Part shown: positions 35,012 through 45,387 of the stretch, one piece after another | Position numbering within the stretch: the stretch's first letter is position 1 | Layout of the letters: every line of letters begins with the position of its first letter | DNA from: Trichobilharzia regenti | Taxonomy: Eukaryota > Platyhelminthes > Trematoda > Strigeidida > Schistosomatidae | Direction of reading: 5' to 3' | Assembly (NCBI GenBank): GCA_944472135.2 | Contig: OX235265.1 | Coordinates: forward strand, 41,637,459 to 41,701,458 | Length of the DNA stretch: 64,000 bases | Translations under genes and position numbers: made by a program | Notes under the pieces: model-generated | What the model saw: the letters and a program-made list of their open reading frames with translations, nothing else | What the model was told of the DNA's origin: nothing | The model's database searches: none

Positions 35012-35405
35012 CCTTGGATAACAAATGAGACATGGAGCCTCAGAAACACATCACAACTTCACTCTGTTCCCTGGAGTTGGTTTTACGACTACCTGTGAAC
35101 TTTCGTTTCCTCCGCATGCGATCTCTTCTGTTCGACCCTAGAACGTTCAACTCATTCTTCTCCACTCAGTTTTCACTTGCGAATCTGGCTCATGATGAAA
35201 CTTGACGATCTACACAGTGTATGTCCAGTCCATGTAAATTTTCTTCAGCATATTTGTTAAACAGTGGATTCTTGGTTGATTCAATGTCAGAATTCCTTAC
35301 TACTTATTATTTTTGGTCATCTGATTTGCGGCATCGACCGAAGACAGCAGTCAATAAACATCTGCAGCCTATATTTCGTCTGATAGTCAATTACTAAAGA
35401 GACTT
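35012..35405 (-). pseudogene. Old RTE-clade retrotransposon 3' end
   Basis: Minus-strand translation gives YRLQMFIDCCLRSMPQIR, then SSKEF and RKFTWTGHTLCRSSS. These align with the RTE C-terminal pattern FINSCLRSILKIRWP ... RKWRWIGHTLRKSS. The end is ATCCAAGGGAATAATAATAA. It is more diverged than the other RTE copies. Confidence 0.6.
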
Positions 35406-35517
35406 GTCGGATACATTTTAATGAATGAACATCAATTATATTTTACTATAGTTTGGTTTGTAAGGGTTAATTATGTTTTTACGAACCAAACTATAGAAAA
35501 ATAATCTGATGCCTGCT

Positions 35518-35862
35518 AGTGACCTGCCACAGGATGGAGTTTCCTGGAGTTCTAGTGAGAAGTCGTGACCAGTTAGGTCCAATTAGATGTCACGTGTGTG
35601 GATGGATGTCCCACCAACGACAATAGTTGGGGTCGCGCTAAATCACGAATTGGTAAAAGTTAGAATTCACGAGCCATTGAATCGGGTCCCAGTGGCTGAA
35701 TGGTATACGAGCCAGCTCGCCTTGTAACCGGAAGGTCCTGGGTTCGAATCCGAGTGGGTGTCTACTTCCAATGATTCCCAAATTAGGATGAAACAGTAGC
35801 TGTCCAGTACTCCCTGGTTTTCAATGGTTCTCTAACCGATATCAATCCGTGATCAACTAGTA
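35518..35862 (+). mobile_element. SINE family C, near full-length, degenerate ribozyme
   Basis: 5' part with GAGAAGTCGTGACCAGTTAG; tRNA-like head CAGTGGCTGAATGGTATACG, GCTCGCCTTGTAACC, GGGTTCGAATCC; ribozyme region CCCAAATTAGGATGAAACAG; end TTTTCAATGGTTCTCTAACC. The core (CCAATGA for CTGAAGA, plus an insertion in stem III) is ruined. Confidence 0.7.
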
Positions 35863-37007
35863 AAAAAAAATTATATTTTAGAATTAAGAGTGATCAGTCA
35901 TCAGCATCTCCCTAAACTCTGTGTATTCAGAAGATTTATTCGGGCAATTATACTTTTCTGATCCTTAATATTAGAAACTCCACTTCTAAGAGTCATATTC
36001 ACGTTAATTTCAAACGACGGTACTTGCAACCTGAGTTCAACTAACTCTGAATACTGTTAACTGAAAACCTACTGTTAGATTTCGATTCTAGTGGACTGTA
36101 TGCTTATGCTGTGATTAATCTAAATCACCAGTTTTCTACATTTATCCTTTTATGTAGGATTAACCGTTTATAGTTTGAGAAAAAGCAAGAAATAAAGGGT
36201 AAACATCTAATTTCTTAAACTTCCTTCTCCCTTTGATCATTCTTGTTGAAGAACACACCAGTTGTTTGCATCATGTAGTAGAATTTAATCAGACACCCAT
36301 TTTCCTTCATAAATCGCTGATGATCAGCTAACTGTCTAGTTCCCTATCTCTTAAACTTTTAATTTAACCAACAAATTATGGATGCAAAACTGACTTTTTT
36401 TAAAAATATCCGTAAAGTTTTTTATTTTCGCTTTGCCTTAGTGATAAAAAATCACTTATCACTAAAAAGTGACAAAACTAAACACGCAATATCACACCTT
36501 TATTCAACACGCACAGAAATCATTTTCACACATAAAGAAAGTATTTTTTCAAAATGTATAAATCTAAAACATGTAAAATGAGGTATTGTTTTGTTTTCTT
36601 TAACTGATATATCATTTTCTTTTTAATCTATGATATTTCAGTGATACTTCTGTAACACTTTATCTTCTTAACTTTGTTGATAGTACAATAAAATTAGGAG
36701 GTGAATAAAAATCTTAAGGGTGTGCCTCCTATGCGCGCATGTACAACATGTACAAATATTTTGCCGACAATTAAATGCTAATGTAATAATCATACAAGGT
36801 TTTCTTTTTCAGTGTTTATAAACAAGTTACGGGCAGAATGCTTTTGCCATTGTGTTTATACATGACAATGGTATTCTGATGGAAAAATATTCACTCTCTA
36901 CCTTTATACTAGCATAATTACAAATCTTTTGATTAAAGATGACTAAATTTATCTGAAAGACAGCACATCATAAGGCAGAATTAGGTTTATAAACAACATA
37001 AAAGCCG

Positions 37008-37044
<37 letters not shown>

Positions 37045-37208
37045 CTAATTAGTGAGCGTATAACCGAAATGCTTTTAATATGCAGAAGTGATTTATTGAA
37101 TTACTTGTCAGCTTACGCATTCCTGGTTTAACCACGTTGACGATAACTTTAATATATTCTGACAGTAACTATTGTTATGCTTAGTTGTCAGTAATAACAA
37201 AAAAGTAA
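35863..37208. other. AT-rich DNA with an (AT)16 microsatellite
   Basis: The dinucleotide run is at 37011-37042. Nothing else recognised. Confidence 0.4.
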
Positions 37209-37370
37209 CAGGATTTCATCATGAGCTGACATCAGTTAGAGAACCATTGGAAAACAACACGGGAGTACTGGACAGCTGTTTCGTCCTAGTTTGGGACTCT
37301 TCATCAGTACGCATCCACCGCCAGGGTTCGAACCCAGGACTTTCTCGTTAAAGGCTCCACAGGATCCTTT
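37209..37370 (-). mobile_element. SINE family C, 3' part, minus
   Basis: Minus strand: GGGTTCGAACCCTGG, ribozyme, then TTTTCCAATGGTTCTCTAAC and GTCAGCTCATGATGAAATC. The ribozyme has intact stems and GAAA, but C3 of the core is A (ATGAAGA), so it should not cut. The head is interrupted near 37371. Confidence 0.65.
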
Positions 37371-37689
37371 AACCGACAAAGCTTGTTTCTAATTGAGTTT
37401 GTGGTTGGTTTGAATACCACTTTTATTCCTGCATTGTTAAGAATTCTGCGTAAGGTTTCCTCCTCGTGTGGAATCACTACTGTTGATTTAGATTCCTTAT
37501 TGTTGGTATTTTCTTGAGCATATTCGACTTCATATCGTCATTAATATCACTATTATTATTATCACTGTCACTACTATCATTATTTATTTTATTGTTACAT
37601 TTCCCTACATATCTCCTGACTAGTTTATCAGAGTAATTATTAAGTAAACCAATCAAATCCCTACAGACCAACACTTCAGTATCAATGAG
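37371..37689. other. Unrecognised DNA between two SINE C pieces
   Basis: About 250 bp of AT-rich DNA with ATTATT runs. It is followed at 37645-37672 by AACCAATCAAATCCCTACAG, which is the terminal string of SINE family C, now on the + strand. Confidence 0.4.
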
Positions 37690-38048
37690 ATGCTCACTAG
37701 CTACTTGTCCTATTCAGGTGGGTAGTTACATGGGGTTCCAGTGAGAAGTCGTGACCAGTAGGGTGCAGCAGGTCGGGTGTGAGGACAAGTACTCACCGAA
37801 GACATTGGCTAGCGGTCGCGCTATGTCATGAATTGGCACAAGTTAGAATTCATGAACTGGCCATTGGATCGGGTCCCAGTGGCTCAGTGGTCTACGAGCT
37901 CGCCTTGTAACCAGAAGGTCCTGGGTTCGAACCCTGGCGGGGGGTGGGTACTGCTGAAGAGTCACAAACTAGGACGAAACAGCTGTCCAGTACTCCCAGG
38001 TTTTCCAATTGTTCTCTAACTAATGTCAGCTCATGATGAAATCCTGTG
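37690..38048 (+). mobile_element. SINE family C, full-length
   Basis: 5' part: TTCAGGTGGGTAGTTACATG and GAGAAGTCGTGACCAG. tRNA-Thr-like head: CAGTGGCTCAGTGGTCTACG, GCTCGCCTTGTAACC, GGGTTCGAACCC. Best-preserved family C ribozyme at 37946-37996, then TTTTCCAATTGTTCTCTAAC and GTCAGCTCATGATGAAATCC. The full unit is about 360 bp. Confidence 0.8.
37946..37996 (+). ncRNA. Hammerhead ribozyme, SINE family C
   Basis: Stem I is GTACTG/CAGTAC (37948-37953, 37988-37993). The core is CTGAAGA at 37954-37960. Stem II is GTC/GAC with one A:G mismatch above it (37961-37975). GAAA is at 37976-37979, stem III ACAG/CTGT at 37979-37986, and the cleavable base is C37987. All core bases are present. Only the stem II mismatch speaks against full activity. 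Confidence 0.75.
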
Positions 38049-38058
38049 AAACAATTTA

Positions 38059-38430
38059 GTTTATATAATACCCTACAATGATTGTCACGTCAAATACATA
38101 GGTCAAACTAGAAGAACAGGGGCAATCAGACTAACCGAACATAAAATACCTAGCAAAATCTAGGTTGGTTGACCCGAATAAGATAAGAAATCTAGAGAAT
38201 AGTTCAGCTATATCACTACATGCAGTTACACAGATCCACACAATAGGATGGGATAGGATGACAGTTCTAGAATCTAATGTAACAGCAGGGTGGAGGGAGA
38301 GATTGATAACATAAGCTTTGTTTATCGAATCAACTGCAAATACATGCAACAGGAATGATTCAACACCTGTTCCAGATATCTGGAAAATTCTACTACCCCA
38401 ACAACGACAAATAGGAGAAGACAAAGAAAA
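38059..38430 (+). pseudogene. GIY-YIG module of a Penelope-like element, separate subfamily
   Basis: Reads YNDCHVKYIGQTRRTGAIRL, then EHK, a frameshift, VDPNKIRNLENSSAISLHAV, HTIGW, ESNVTAGWRERLIT, a stop, and TPVPDIWKILLP. Pattern and order fit a GIY-YIG nuclease (YIG core, conserved R, H and E) but differ from the other copies here. No RT is attached; it starts directly after the SINE C copy. Confidence 0.6.
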
Positions 38431-38995
38431 CTATAAAACTCAAGTTTCGAAGTCGTGTGATTATAACTGAAGATATGAATATGAACAATAAATTTTGTTC
38501 GAAACGTCATCCAGTAAATAATACTGTTTCACTGTGTGATAAATATAATAAACAAGCTAACATGAAATGCACAAAATATATGTGTAACAAACGAAAACCA
38601 ATGTTCATTAATACAATAGCAAATATGCGACAAGTATATATAAAATTAGTTTCTGTAAATATATAATTTGCCTAAATGAATTAGTTTTGTAAGCGCACAA
38701 TTAGAGTTAATACAAGCGAGATGTATAATTCTTTCATCAGAACACTAAAATATGAAGTTATAGTGTTCATCAGTAACATGAGTTTACATAAAAAATAGTA
38801 GAGATGACACATAGAAATCTGTGTGTGTATTAGGCTTAAAAATACGCAGTTTAATCCACAGTTTTGAAAAAATGTATGGACATTTAATAATATTAATAAT
38901 AAATCCACTAACGACAACTAAATCAACAATTATGAAAGAAAATATGTGGAACGATAAAAATCAGTCGGGGATCCATAGTCTTTAGATGGAAACGA
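38431..38995. other. AT-rich DNA, nothing recognised
   Basis: Frames here are low-complexity and not supported as genes. Confidence 0.4.
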
Positions 38996-38999
38996 TGTG

Positions 39000-39525
39000 C
39001 AAATAGTAAACTTCACACGACTAAGAGTAACAATGCAGAACATATTTCTAAATAGCTCCAGAGACAAATAGAATCTTCAGAACCCATTAATGGTGAGAAC
39101 AGGAGACCTAGCTCCTCTATCGCGAAACATGTTATAGAGAGCGGACATAAAACCGACGTTAATACATATTTTAAACCTATCTATAAAACCTGTTTGGAGC
39201 ATATCCTAAAGTTTGTGGAAGCCCTAGCTGGCGATTAGGAAGTTTAGACTATCTTTATACGTTCAAAAACAATTCCTCATTACACTATACCTTCCTTGGT
39301 AAACTTTGTTTTGATACCATAGCAGATGTACTATTATCTTTGTTATTTGGTTTAGTGGTTTATTTTGACCTACAATATGTCCTTTAACTACTTCTCACCA
39401 CTTAACTCTTTATTAATTTCATATATATTTCTATGACAAGTCCGTGTGTGATCAGATAGTTCGAAATGTGTTGCACAAATACATTACACGATTCAGACAA
39501 ATTACTTCTTCTTACTGCTTTATCT
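39000..39525 (+). pseudogene. Penelope-like element, C-terminal end and 3' UTR
   Basis: HISKWLQRQI, PSSSIAKHVIESGHKTDV, YFKPIYKTC and ILKFVEALAGD are the end of a GIY-YIG domain of the 22302 subfamily (compare HIPKWL, SSIAKHLI). The 3' UTR has CCTTCCTTGGTAAAC and ends with GTGTGTGATCAGATAGTTCG, GTGTTGCACAAATAC and CAAATTACTTCTTCTTA, shared with the copy at 44200. Confidence 0.7.
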
Positions 39526-41223
39526 AAATGCAGAAAACCTCAATTATTAAGTGAAAGCGGTGTGAGTTCTATGTGAAAATGTCGATAACGTGAGTGAGCA
39601 GTTGTATGGTAATTTCCAACCAAGACATTAAAAATGAAAGCTCATAACAAGTTAAATGGTGACTATTTAAACTTAACGTTATAACTAATGAACTCTCCAA
39701 CGGGACTGCGTTGTTTTCACGGATTTTTCTGGTGATGTTGCATGGAAGTGTTGGTAGGTCGTTCAGTTGCCTAGGTATTCGTCGATAAAGGCTAGCTTGA
39801 TAATATCAACACTGATAGCTGCTGCTTTTTTTTAGGTCGTTCTACCGTGATAAACTTGCCATTCCTCTTGTAGTGACCCATTTTATCATTTATCATCGTA
39901 GTATACTTTCACTTTGTAATTAGACTTTGATTTGTTTATCACTCTAAAGATTGCATGTTATCACTTGATACATTGTACTCACTCAACTTTTGAATTTTGA
40001 TTACAGCGATAATATACGTTCGTACTCCTTCTCAAGTGCCTTTTGATTTACGTTGTGGATGTCGAGTAGTCACAACATTAGGAAGCAATAATAAACACGA
40101 AGAAGTACTAGGATATACGTGTACGCTAGTTTGGTAAAATAGAGCACCACAAAACCTACTAGGACTCTAAATGGACAATCGTAGACAGTCTGAAGTGGTC
40201 GCTGATCTAAAATTAGCTAATCTGAGAAGAGATCATTGTGAATGCATCAGTCACTCCTGTATGAAACGTCTATTTAGTAGATCGGTACAGTCAACAAGCT
40301 TTTATTAGAAAAACTTTATAATGAACACTTTAATATATTGTTAAGATTATAAAGCGTCAGACGAGAATTTAAAACAGGCCTAAACATGGAGCGTAAGCAA
40401 CTCTATGAAGTATGAGGAATGATAGTATGTGAAACACTCAAGCCTCCCAGACAGGTTAATTCAGATTTAAGTGGAAATATATCCTGTTTACCTCTACTTA
40501 TTAGTATGTTGAAGTATCCTAGCATTCCTTAAGGTCTCGAACAGCTCCGAACAGCATTTTACGACATGAAGAATTAAGAGAAGTATTGGTACCATGTTAA
40601 ACGAAAATGGCAAACAAGTCATTTATGTATGAGAAATGATACGTGCAAACAACAAAGCCAACCATTTCTTCAAAATATAGATGGCTTAGGAAGTTCACTG
40701 AGCTAGTGAAACCTCACATAATGTATCTTAATTAGTCAATTTGTTAACTTCTGATGTTGGAGTAGAAAGGAAGTAGTTGGAGACATTTGTAACCTCAAGG
40801 GAAAGAAATATGGTACTTGCGTTGTGCACTCCTACATTTCCCCATTTATTTCACTCACCTGTATATATCGCTTGACAGGCATTGCGTATTATGATCTGAC
40901 TCCAATCAGTATGCTACAGTTTAACTACGTCTTCACGATCTCCAATGTACTAAACGCTGTTACAGACTAAACACCGACAATGTTATACCAAAAGATATAA
41001 ATGAAGACTTAGGAAAGTGTGCTAATAGCGAAGTCAAAATTTTCAAAAAACGCGAACTAAAATAAACGGTGCTTAACAGCGCAATGTATAAGAAGACAAT
41101 CAAAAACCGAAGTTCACTTACACAATGCCAAATATTCTCCAAGCATACATAAAATCAGCTTCTGTAAAAGCCTAACACAGGTAAATGAATTAGAAACATT
41201 TGGTGAGAGATGGCAGAAGAGTA
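39526..41223. other. Intergenic DNA, nothing recognised
   Basis: No domain, shared repeat or exon-like stretch was identified in 1.7 kb; the frame at 40960-41142 has no motif. Confidence 0.4.
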
Positions 41224-41753
41224 TGACACAGGCGTAATTATGACACCCTTCCTTGTAATCTCAGGAGTAGCCTGGTCAACAACTTAAGGTTGGTCAGGCC
41301 CAGGAGTCACTTAGTTCTGAGGTGAGGTCGTAGGTCCACATATAATAGGTGGCCATATAACAGTCACCAATCTCATTTTCAGCTAAGGTCAGCCAGCGAA
41401 TGGGATCAGAATCTCCAGACAGCAAGCCTCCGAAAAGGACAGTTACACAAGTTTGAAAAGGGGTCTGGGGATGCTGTATAAAACCCCGGACCGAACACCG
41501 AAATTGTACTTATCAGTCTTCCCTCAGCAATGCTTTAGAGTTTGTGTGTAAGTACATAATTATCAAAAACGAAAGTTAGGTATTGGTGGTGACTGACAAT
41601 TACTGTCAATTCATCGTTTAAATACGTAATGTTGTTTGTTTATATATATTGTATAAATTACCAATAATTCCGCCAAATAAAAAATTCTTAAATTTTACCC
41701 TCTGTGTTATTGTTTGGTTTACTAGGATTCGGTTATTGCGAATAGCTATTACA
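41224..41753 (+). mobile_element. 5' LTR of a Gypsy-type retrotransposon
   Basis: A stretch beginning TGACACAGG and ending TATTACA. It contains a TATA-like CTGTATAAAACCCC (about 41472), a poly(A)-like CCAAATAAAAAATTC (about 41662) and, right after its end, TTTTGGCGACGC, a typical primer-binding-site position. A gag-like frame starts at 41767. No second LTR is in the window, so the 5' edge is an estimate. Confidence 0.6.
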
Positions 41754-41766
41754 TTTTGGCGACGCT

Positions 41767-42120
41767 ATGGAATTAAGTAATCTTGGAAGGTTTCTTATCA
41801 ATGGTTTGCGGCAGGAGTGTGTTGATGCATAATGTATCTCGAAGAGTGTTCGAGATGACGAAATTTCGGCTCATTTTATTGCTGCGATTGAGTAATATGC
41901 TTTCAGTCTACTGAAAACTCTCGCATTTCCAGATTAACTAGTTTCTCTTCCCCATTGACGTTTAATAGATCACTTCCATGTTACTCCTTTTGAAACACGA
42001 GTGAGGGCTAAGTTGAACAAACTCACTCCTGCTCATAACCAAAAGATTTAAGACTTCGTTCATCAGCTCCAGGTAAAAGTTTCAAAGCGCAACTTTGGGG
42101 ATAGCTTGTGGGATTCGGAA
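41767..42120 (+). pseudogene. Gypsy-type gag fragment
   Basis: Begins MELSNLGRFLINGLRQ, then after stops gives HFHVTPFETRVRAKLNKL, then TPAHNQKI, then DFVHQLQVKVSKRNFGDSLW. The last part matches the gag pattern (FV..L.....CNFG..L) of metazoan Gypsy elements. At least four in-frame stops; protease, RT and integrase are absent. Confidence 0.6.
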
Positions 42121-42401
42121 CAATATGGTTGTACAGTTTTTCGTTAGATTTTAAAAATGGAAGTACTGTACATAATTTTTGTTTAAAACGATTCATTATA
42201 AAATATGCATAACTTTGGAGTGCAATCTAAAATGCAGAGTGCTGGTTTTCGTTTCGTCTTCTAACTGGTCCATACTGTTTACCTGCTTCCTTATTAACCA
42301 TGCTGTATCCTTTGGATTTTTCATGGACCTCTCATCCTCATCCAAAACTATTCTACAACCAGTACACCGCTTCTATAGCAGACATGGAGAAGTTCAACAA
42401 T

Positions 42402-42580
42402 AGCGTCCCAGAAGTGCGAACACTCCAATGACCTTGAACGCGTGCTAGTCCATGGCTAATGGCACCTGTCATTATCACAATTAAAATATCAACGTTATTC
42501 ACCAACGAAGATGCAAATTTCACCCAAATCACGTTTTTAGGTACTGTCCGGACAACGTGTTAATAGCTCGTTAGGGCTGG
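42402..42580 (+). repeat. Direct repeat, copy 1 (subtelomere-like)
   Basis: Shares AGCGTCCCA, CAATGACCTTGAACGC, CCTGTCATTATCA and GTGTTAA..CTCGTTAGGG with 43259-43436 over about 175 bp. Copy 1 ends in a single TTAGGG, whereas copy 2 runs into the telomere-like array. Confidence 0.65.
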
Positions 42581-43258
42581 GCGTTGATATGGCATATCCC
42601 CTATTTGAAGTGGCGCCTCTGGCTTAACCTTGACGGCATTTGCGCGGTTTCGTTGATTCGAGTTGGAGCTAGTCGTTCAGGCATACGCAGCAGACGCGAT
42701 TTCGGTGCTCAATTTGCTCTTGTTGGGTGAATTTATATGAAAACTGTTGTTCGATATTGTTCTCGAGCATTTACTGATTGCTTGTGTGACGGGACGCTTA
42801 AATACATAGTTCTTGCAATTGCATGATTATTTGGCATACCGAGTAAGCTTCGCGTACATTTCGACGACTGTCATTCGATAAATTTCTTTGCAGCTTGGCG
42901 GAAACCTCTACTCGATCGCAAATCTCCCTATCAGCTATTGTGTAGTACCTATGACTGTTGCAGAAACCGAAGAATATGGTTGATATCGAATTCAAGCATC
43001 CTTCCGCATTATTTTGCGTGGTGCTTTGATCGCTGAAAGTTAATAGAATGCATAGGTACAAGCGAAAATTAGTTTTCACAAATGGGCAGAAACTGCAATA
43101 TGTTTTACGATCACTTACAACATTCACTGTTTTCTACCAAAATTTTTAAATGAGTTAAATGCACACTGCAACATTTTAGTAATTTGGTGGATTTGAATAC
43201 CATCCTCGTGATCACGTGTGTAAAGACATCTGAGGTGTAGGTCATTGAGTTTAAGAAT
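42581..43258. other. Unrecognised DNA between two direct repeats
   Basis: About 680 bp, somewhat GC-richer than average. Minus-strand frames (42798-43127, 43111-43422) lack known motifs and the second overlaps the repeat. Confidence 0.4.
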
Positions 43259-43436
43259 AGCGTCCCAAAACCTTCAACGCTCAAATGACCTTGAACGCAT
43301 GCTTGTCGTTGGCTAACGGTTCCTGTCATTATCATAGCTGAAATATCAACCCTATTCATCAAATAAGGAGCAAGTTTCACCCAGATAACACTTTTATTAC
43401 TGTTTGGACAATGTGTTAACATCTCGTTAGGGTTAG
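43259..43436 (+). repeat. Direct repeat, copy 2, abutting telomere-like array
   Basis: Same unit as 42402-42580; its end ATCTCGTTAGGGTTAGG passes directly into TTAGGG repeats. Confidence 0.65.
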
Positions 43437-43569
43437 GATAGGGGTTAAGGCGAGTATTGTGGTTAGGGTTAGGGTTACGGTTAGGGTTAGAGTTTAGGGT
43501 TAGGTTTAGGGTTAGGGTTTAGGGTTAGGGTTTAGGGTTATGGTTAGGGTCAGGGTTTAGGGTTAGGGT

Positions 43570-43604
<35 letters not shown>

Positions 43605-43640
43605 GGTTAGGGTTAGGGTTGGGGTTAGGGTAGCGATTAG
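43427..43640 (+). repeat. Interstitial telomere-like array (TTAGGG)n
   Basis: About 200 bp of TTAGGG units with many TTTAGGG variants and a few changes (GGGTTATGG, GGGTCAGGG). TTAGGG is the flatworm and vertebrate telomere unit. Non-telomeric DNA continues on both sides. Confidence 0.9.
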
Positions 43641-43732
43641 GAATAGATTTTTCGTTTATTTCAAGTTCTTTTGTTATCCTTATTTCCATTGTATGTAGTC
43701 GCCAATGCTCTTACTGGAACCATAATAACTAG

Positions 43733-43906
43733 ACCGAGGGCTGAGGAGAGGACTACACAGCAAGAGAAGAGAGATGAACCATTCCCAAAACAGCACACCT
43801 TCAGTCTCTTTGGTGAATACATCTACAGAAACGAGTCCAAATTAGCAACTGATACTCTTCATCGCAACTGGAACGTATTTTTAAGTCATATCAGAGAAAT
43901 ATAATC
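43733..43906 (+). CDS. Possible isolated terminal exon, function unknown
   Basis: After an acceptor-like ATAACTAG the frame reads RPRAEERTTQQEKRDEPFPK, then QHTFSLFGEYIYRN, then a further 22 residues to a TAA. The stretch is polar, not low-complexity, and GC-richer than its surroundings, so it looks like a protein-coding exon. No domain is recognised and no upstream exon was found; the telomere-like array lies just upstream. It may be a fragment of a dispersed gene family or a mobile element. Confidence 0.3.
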
Positions 43907-44199
43907 CGTTTAATGTTTTTTTTCATGCATTTTTGTGTAAATATACGTTAAATTTTATGCAAAATTCCTCCTATTTTCTGATTGGTCGGCTCAAGTTCAT
44001 TATGCGTTTGCATCTCTTGGGACTCCATTCTTAAACTTTGCCGGTCATTTTCTCCCATTATTGAGTTTGGTTTCATAAACTTCCAATTTTGTTATTGCCC
44101 GCACGGTATATTATATGCATTTGTTCGAGGTTAATTCACAAAATTATTTTGAAATCGCGTAGAAGTGGTGTCCGACATCTCTTAAAGCTATGGACGTAA
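43907..44199. other. Intergenic DNA
   Basis: Nothing recognised. Confidence 0.4.
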
Positions 44200-44730
44200 G
44201 GTTTAGAAGCGGTTGCTGTATCCATTTAGGGAGGACTCATCGATTTCTGCAAGTAAGGGCTACGCATCATATTCCTAAGTGCCTCCAGAATCTATTAATG
44301 GAGCCCTAGCTGCCCCATTGCGAAACGCCTTATAGAGACAGGACATAAAATTGACGTTGGTACATTTTTAAACCTATCTGTAAAACATGTTTGGATTGCA
44401 TCCTTAAGTTTGTGGAAGCCCAAGTGTGATTTGAAAGTTTAAACCACCTTTGTGAGTTCCAAAACTATTCGTCATCATACGAAACCTTTGTTAAACTTCG
44501 TTTTGATACCAGTCAGGGTAGATATACTAATATCTGTTATTTGGTTTAGTGATCTTCATCGTTATTTTGACCTCCAATATGTGATTTTAATTCCATCTAA
44601 ATTTATTTTCTAACCTCTTAACTGTATTAATTTCATATGTATTCCTGTGACAAGTCCATGCGTGACCAGAGTGTCCAAAATGTGTTGCACAAATACGACA
44701 CTACACGACTCGGACAAATTACGTCTTCTT
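44200..44730 (+). pseudogene. Penelope-like element, C-terminal end and 3' UTR
   Basis: Broken frames with THHIPKCLQNLL, FKPICKTCLDCILKFVEAQV and a 3' UTR with GTGCGTGACC-like and GTGTTGCACAAATACG strings. It is a sister of the copy at 39000-39525 (KPIYKTC, ILKFVEAL), more damaged in the coding part. Confidence 0.65.
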
Positions 44731-45387
44731 ATTTCTTCGTCGAAATATCCACTTTTGTCAAAAATAGCGTCTGATGTAATCGCACATTGATATAAAGTTT
44801 CATCAATTCTTACTGTACCATCTCGTTGATACTATATTGGTAGTTATATTCATGTATACATCCTGTGCATCCATGTTTTCTTTTTTAGCCAATCTGTAGT
44901 TTCAGTGACCTCGTGGGATTCTTCGCTGAAGGAAGTGGTTTCCAGTATCGTTGATTTACCTGTAAAGTGAGGGACTCTAGTGTAACACAGCACCCCACCC
45001 CAGCAGGGTATTCTTTTGTTGTAAAAGTTCCGCAGGTACAAGTAGAATTCATGGACTGAGCATTTGTTAAATATGGAGGCGACCCACTGAGTCACTTAGA
45101 CGAAACGCGATACCTTACACACGCACCTTCAGATGTAGGCATGTGTCACCCATGTGTCACCAGTTGCGAACTACAGGCTCCTTCACCGCACCATTATCGC
45201 CACACGGTTCGGAGTCAGACTTTGATTTTACATTTACCTTACCACTAAACTTTCTCACTCCTTCACAGTTCGCCTTTGTGTGCACTTCTCGCAAACGGCC
45301 GAAACACAACTGTGTTTGTCTTGCAGCTTGTAACCTATCTGTTGGGGACGTCTCACGAGAGCTGTCACACTCATTAGGTTTGCATGA
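44731..45387. other. Unrecognised DNA before the CR1-like element
   Basis: Frames at 44850-45095 (minus) and 45143-45406 (plus) show no domain. The part from about 45250 may be a frameshifted upstream part of the CR1-like element. Confidence 0.35.

Noticed and set aside
38457..38666. 69-codon Lys/Asn-rich open frame
   Set aside because: Low complexity expected from AT-rich DNA; no homology or exon signals.
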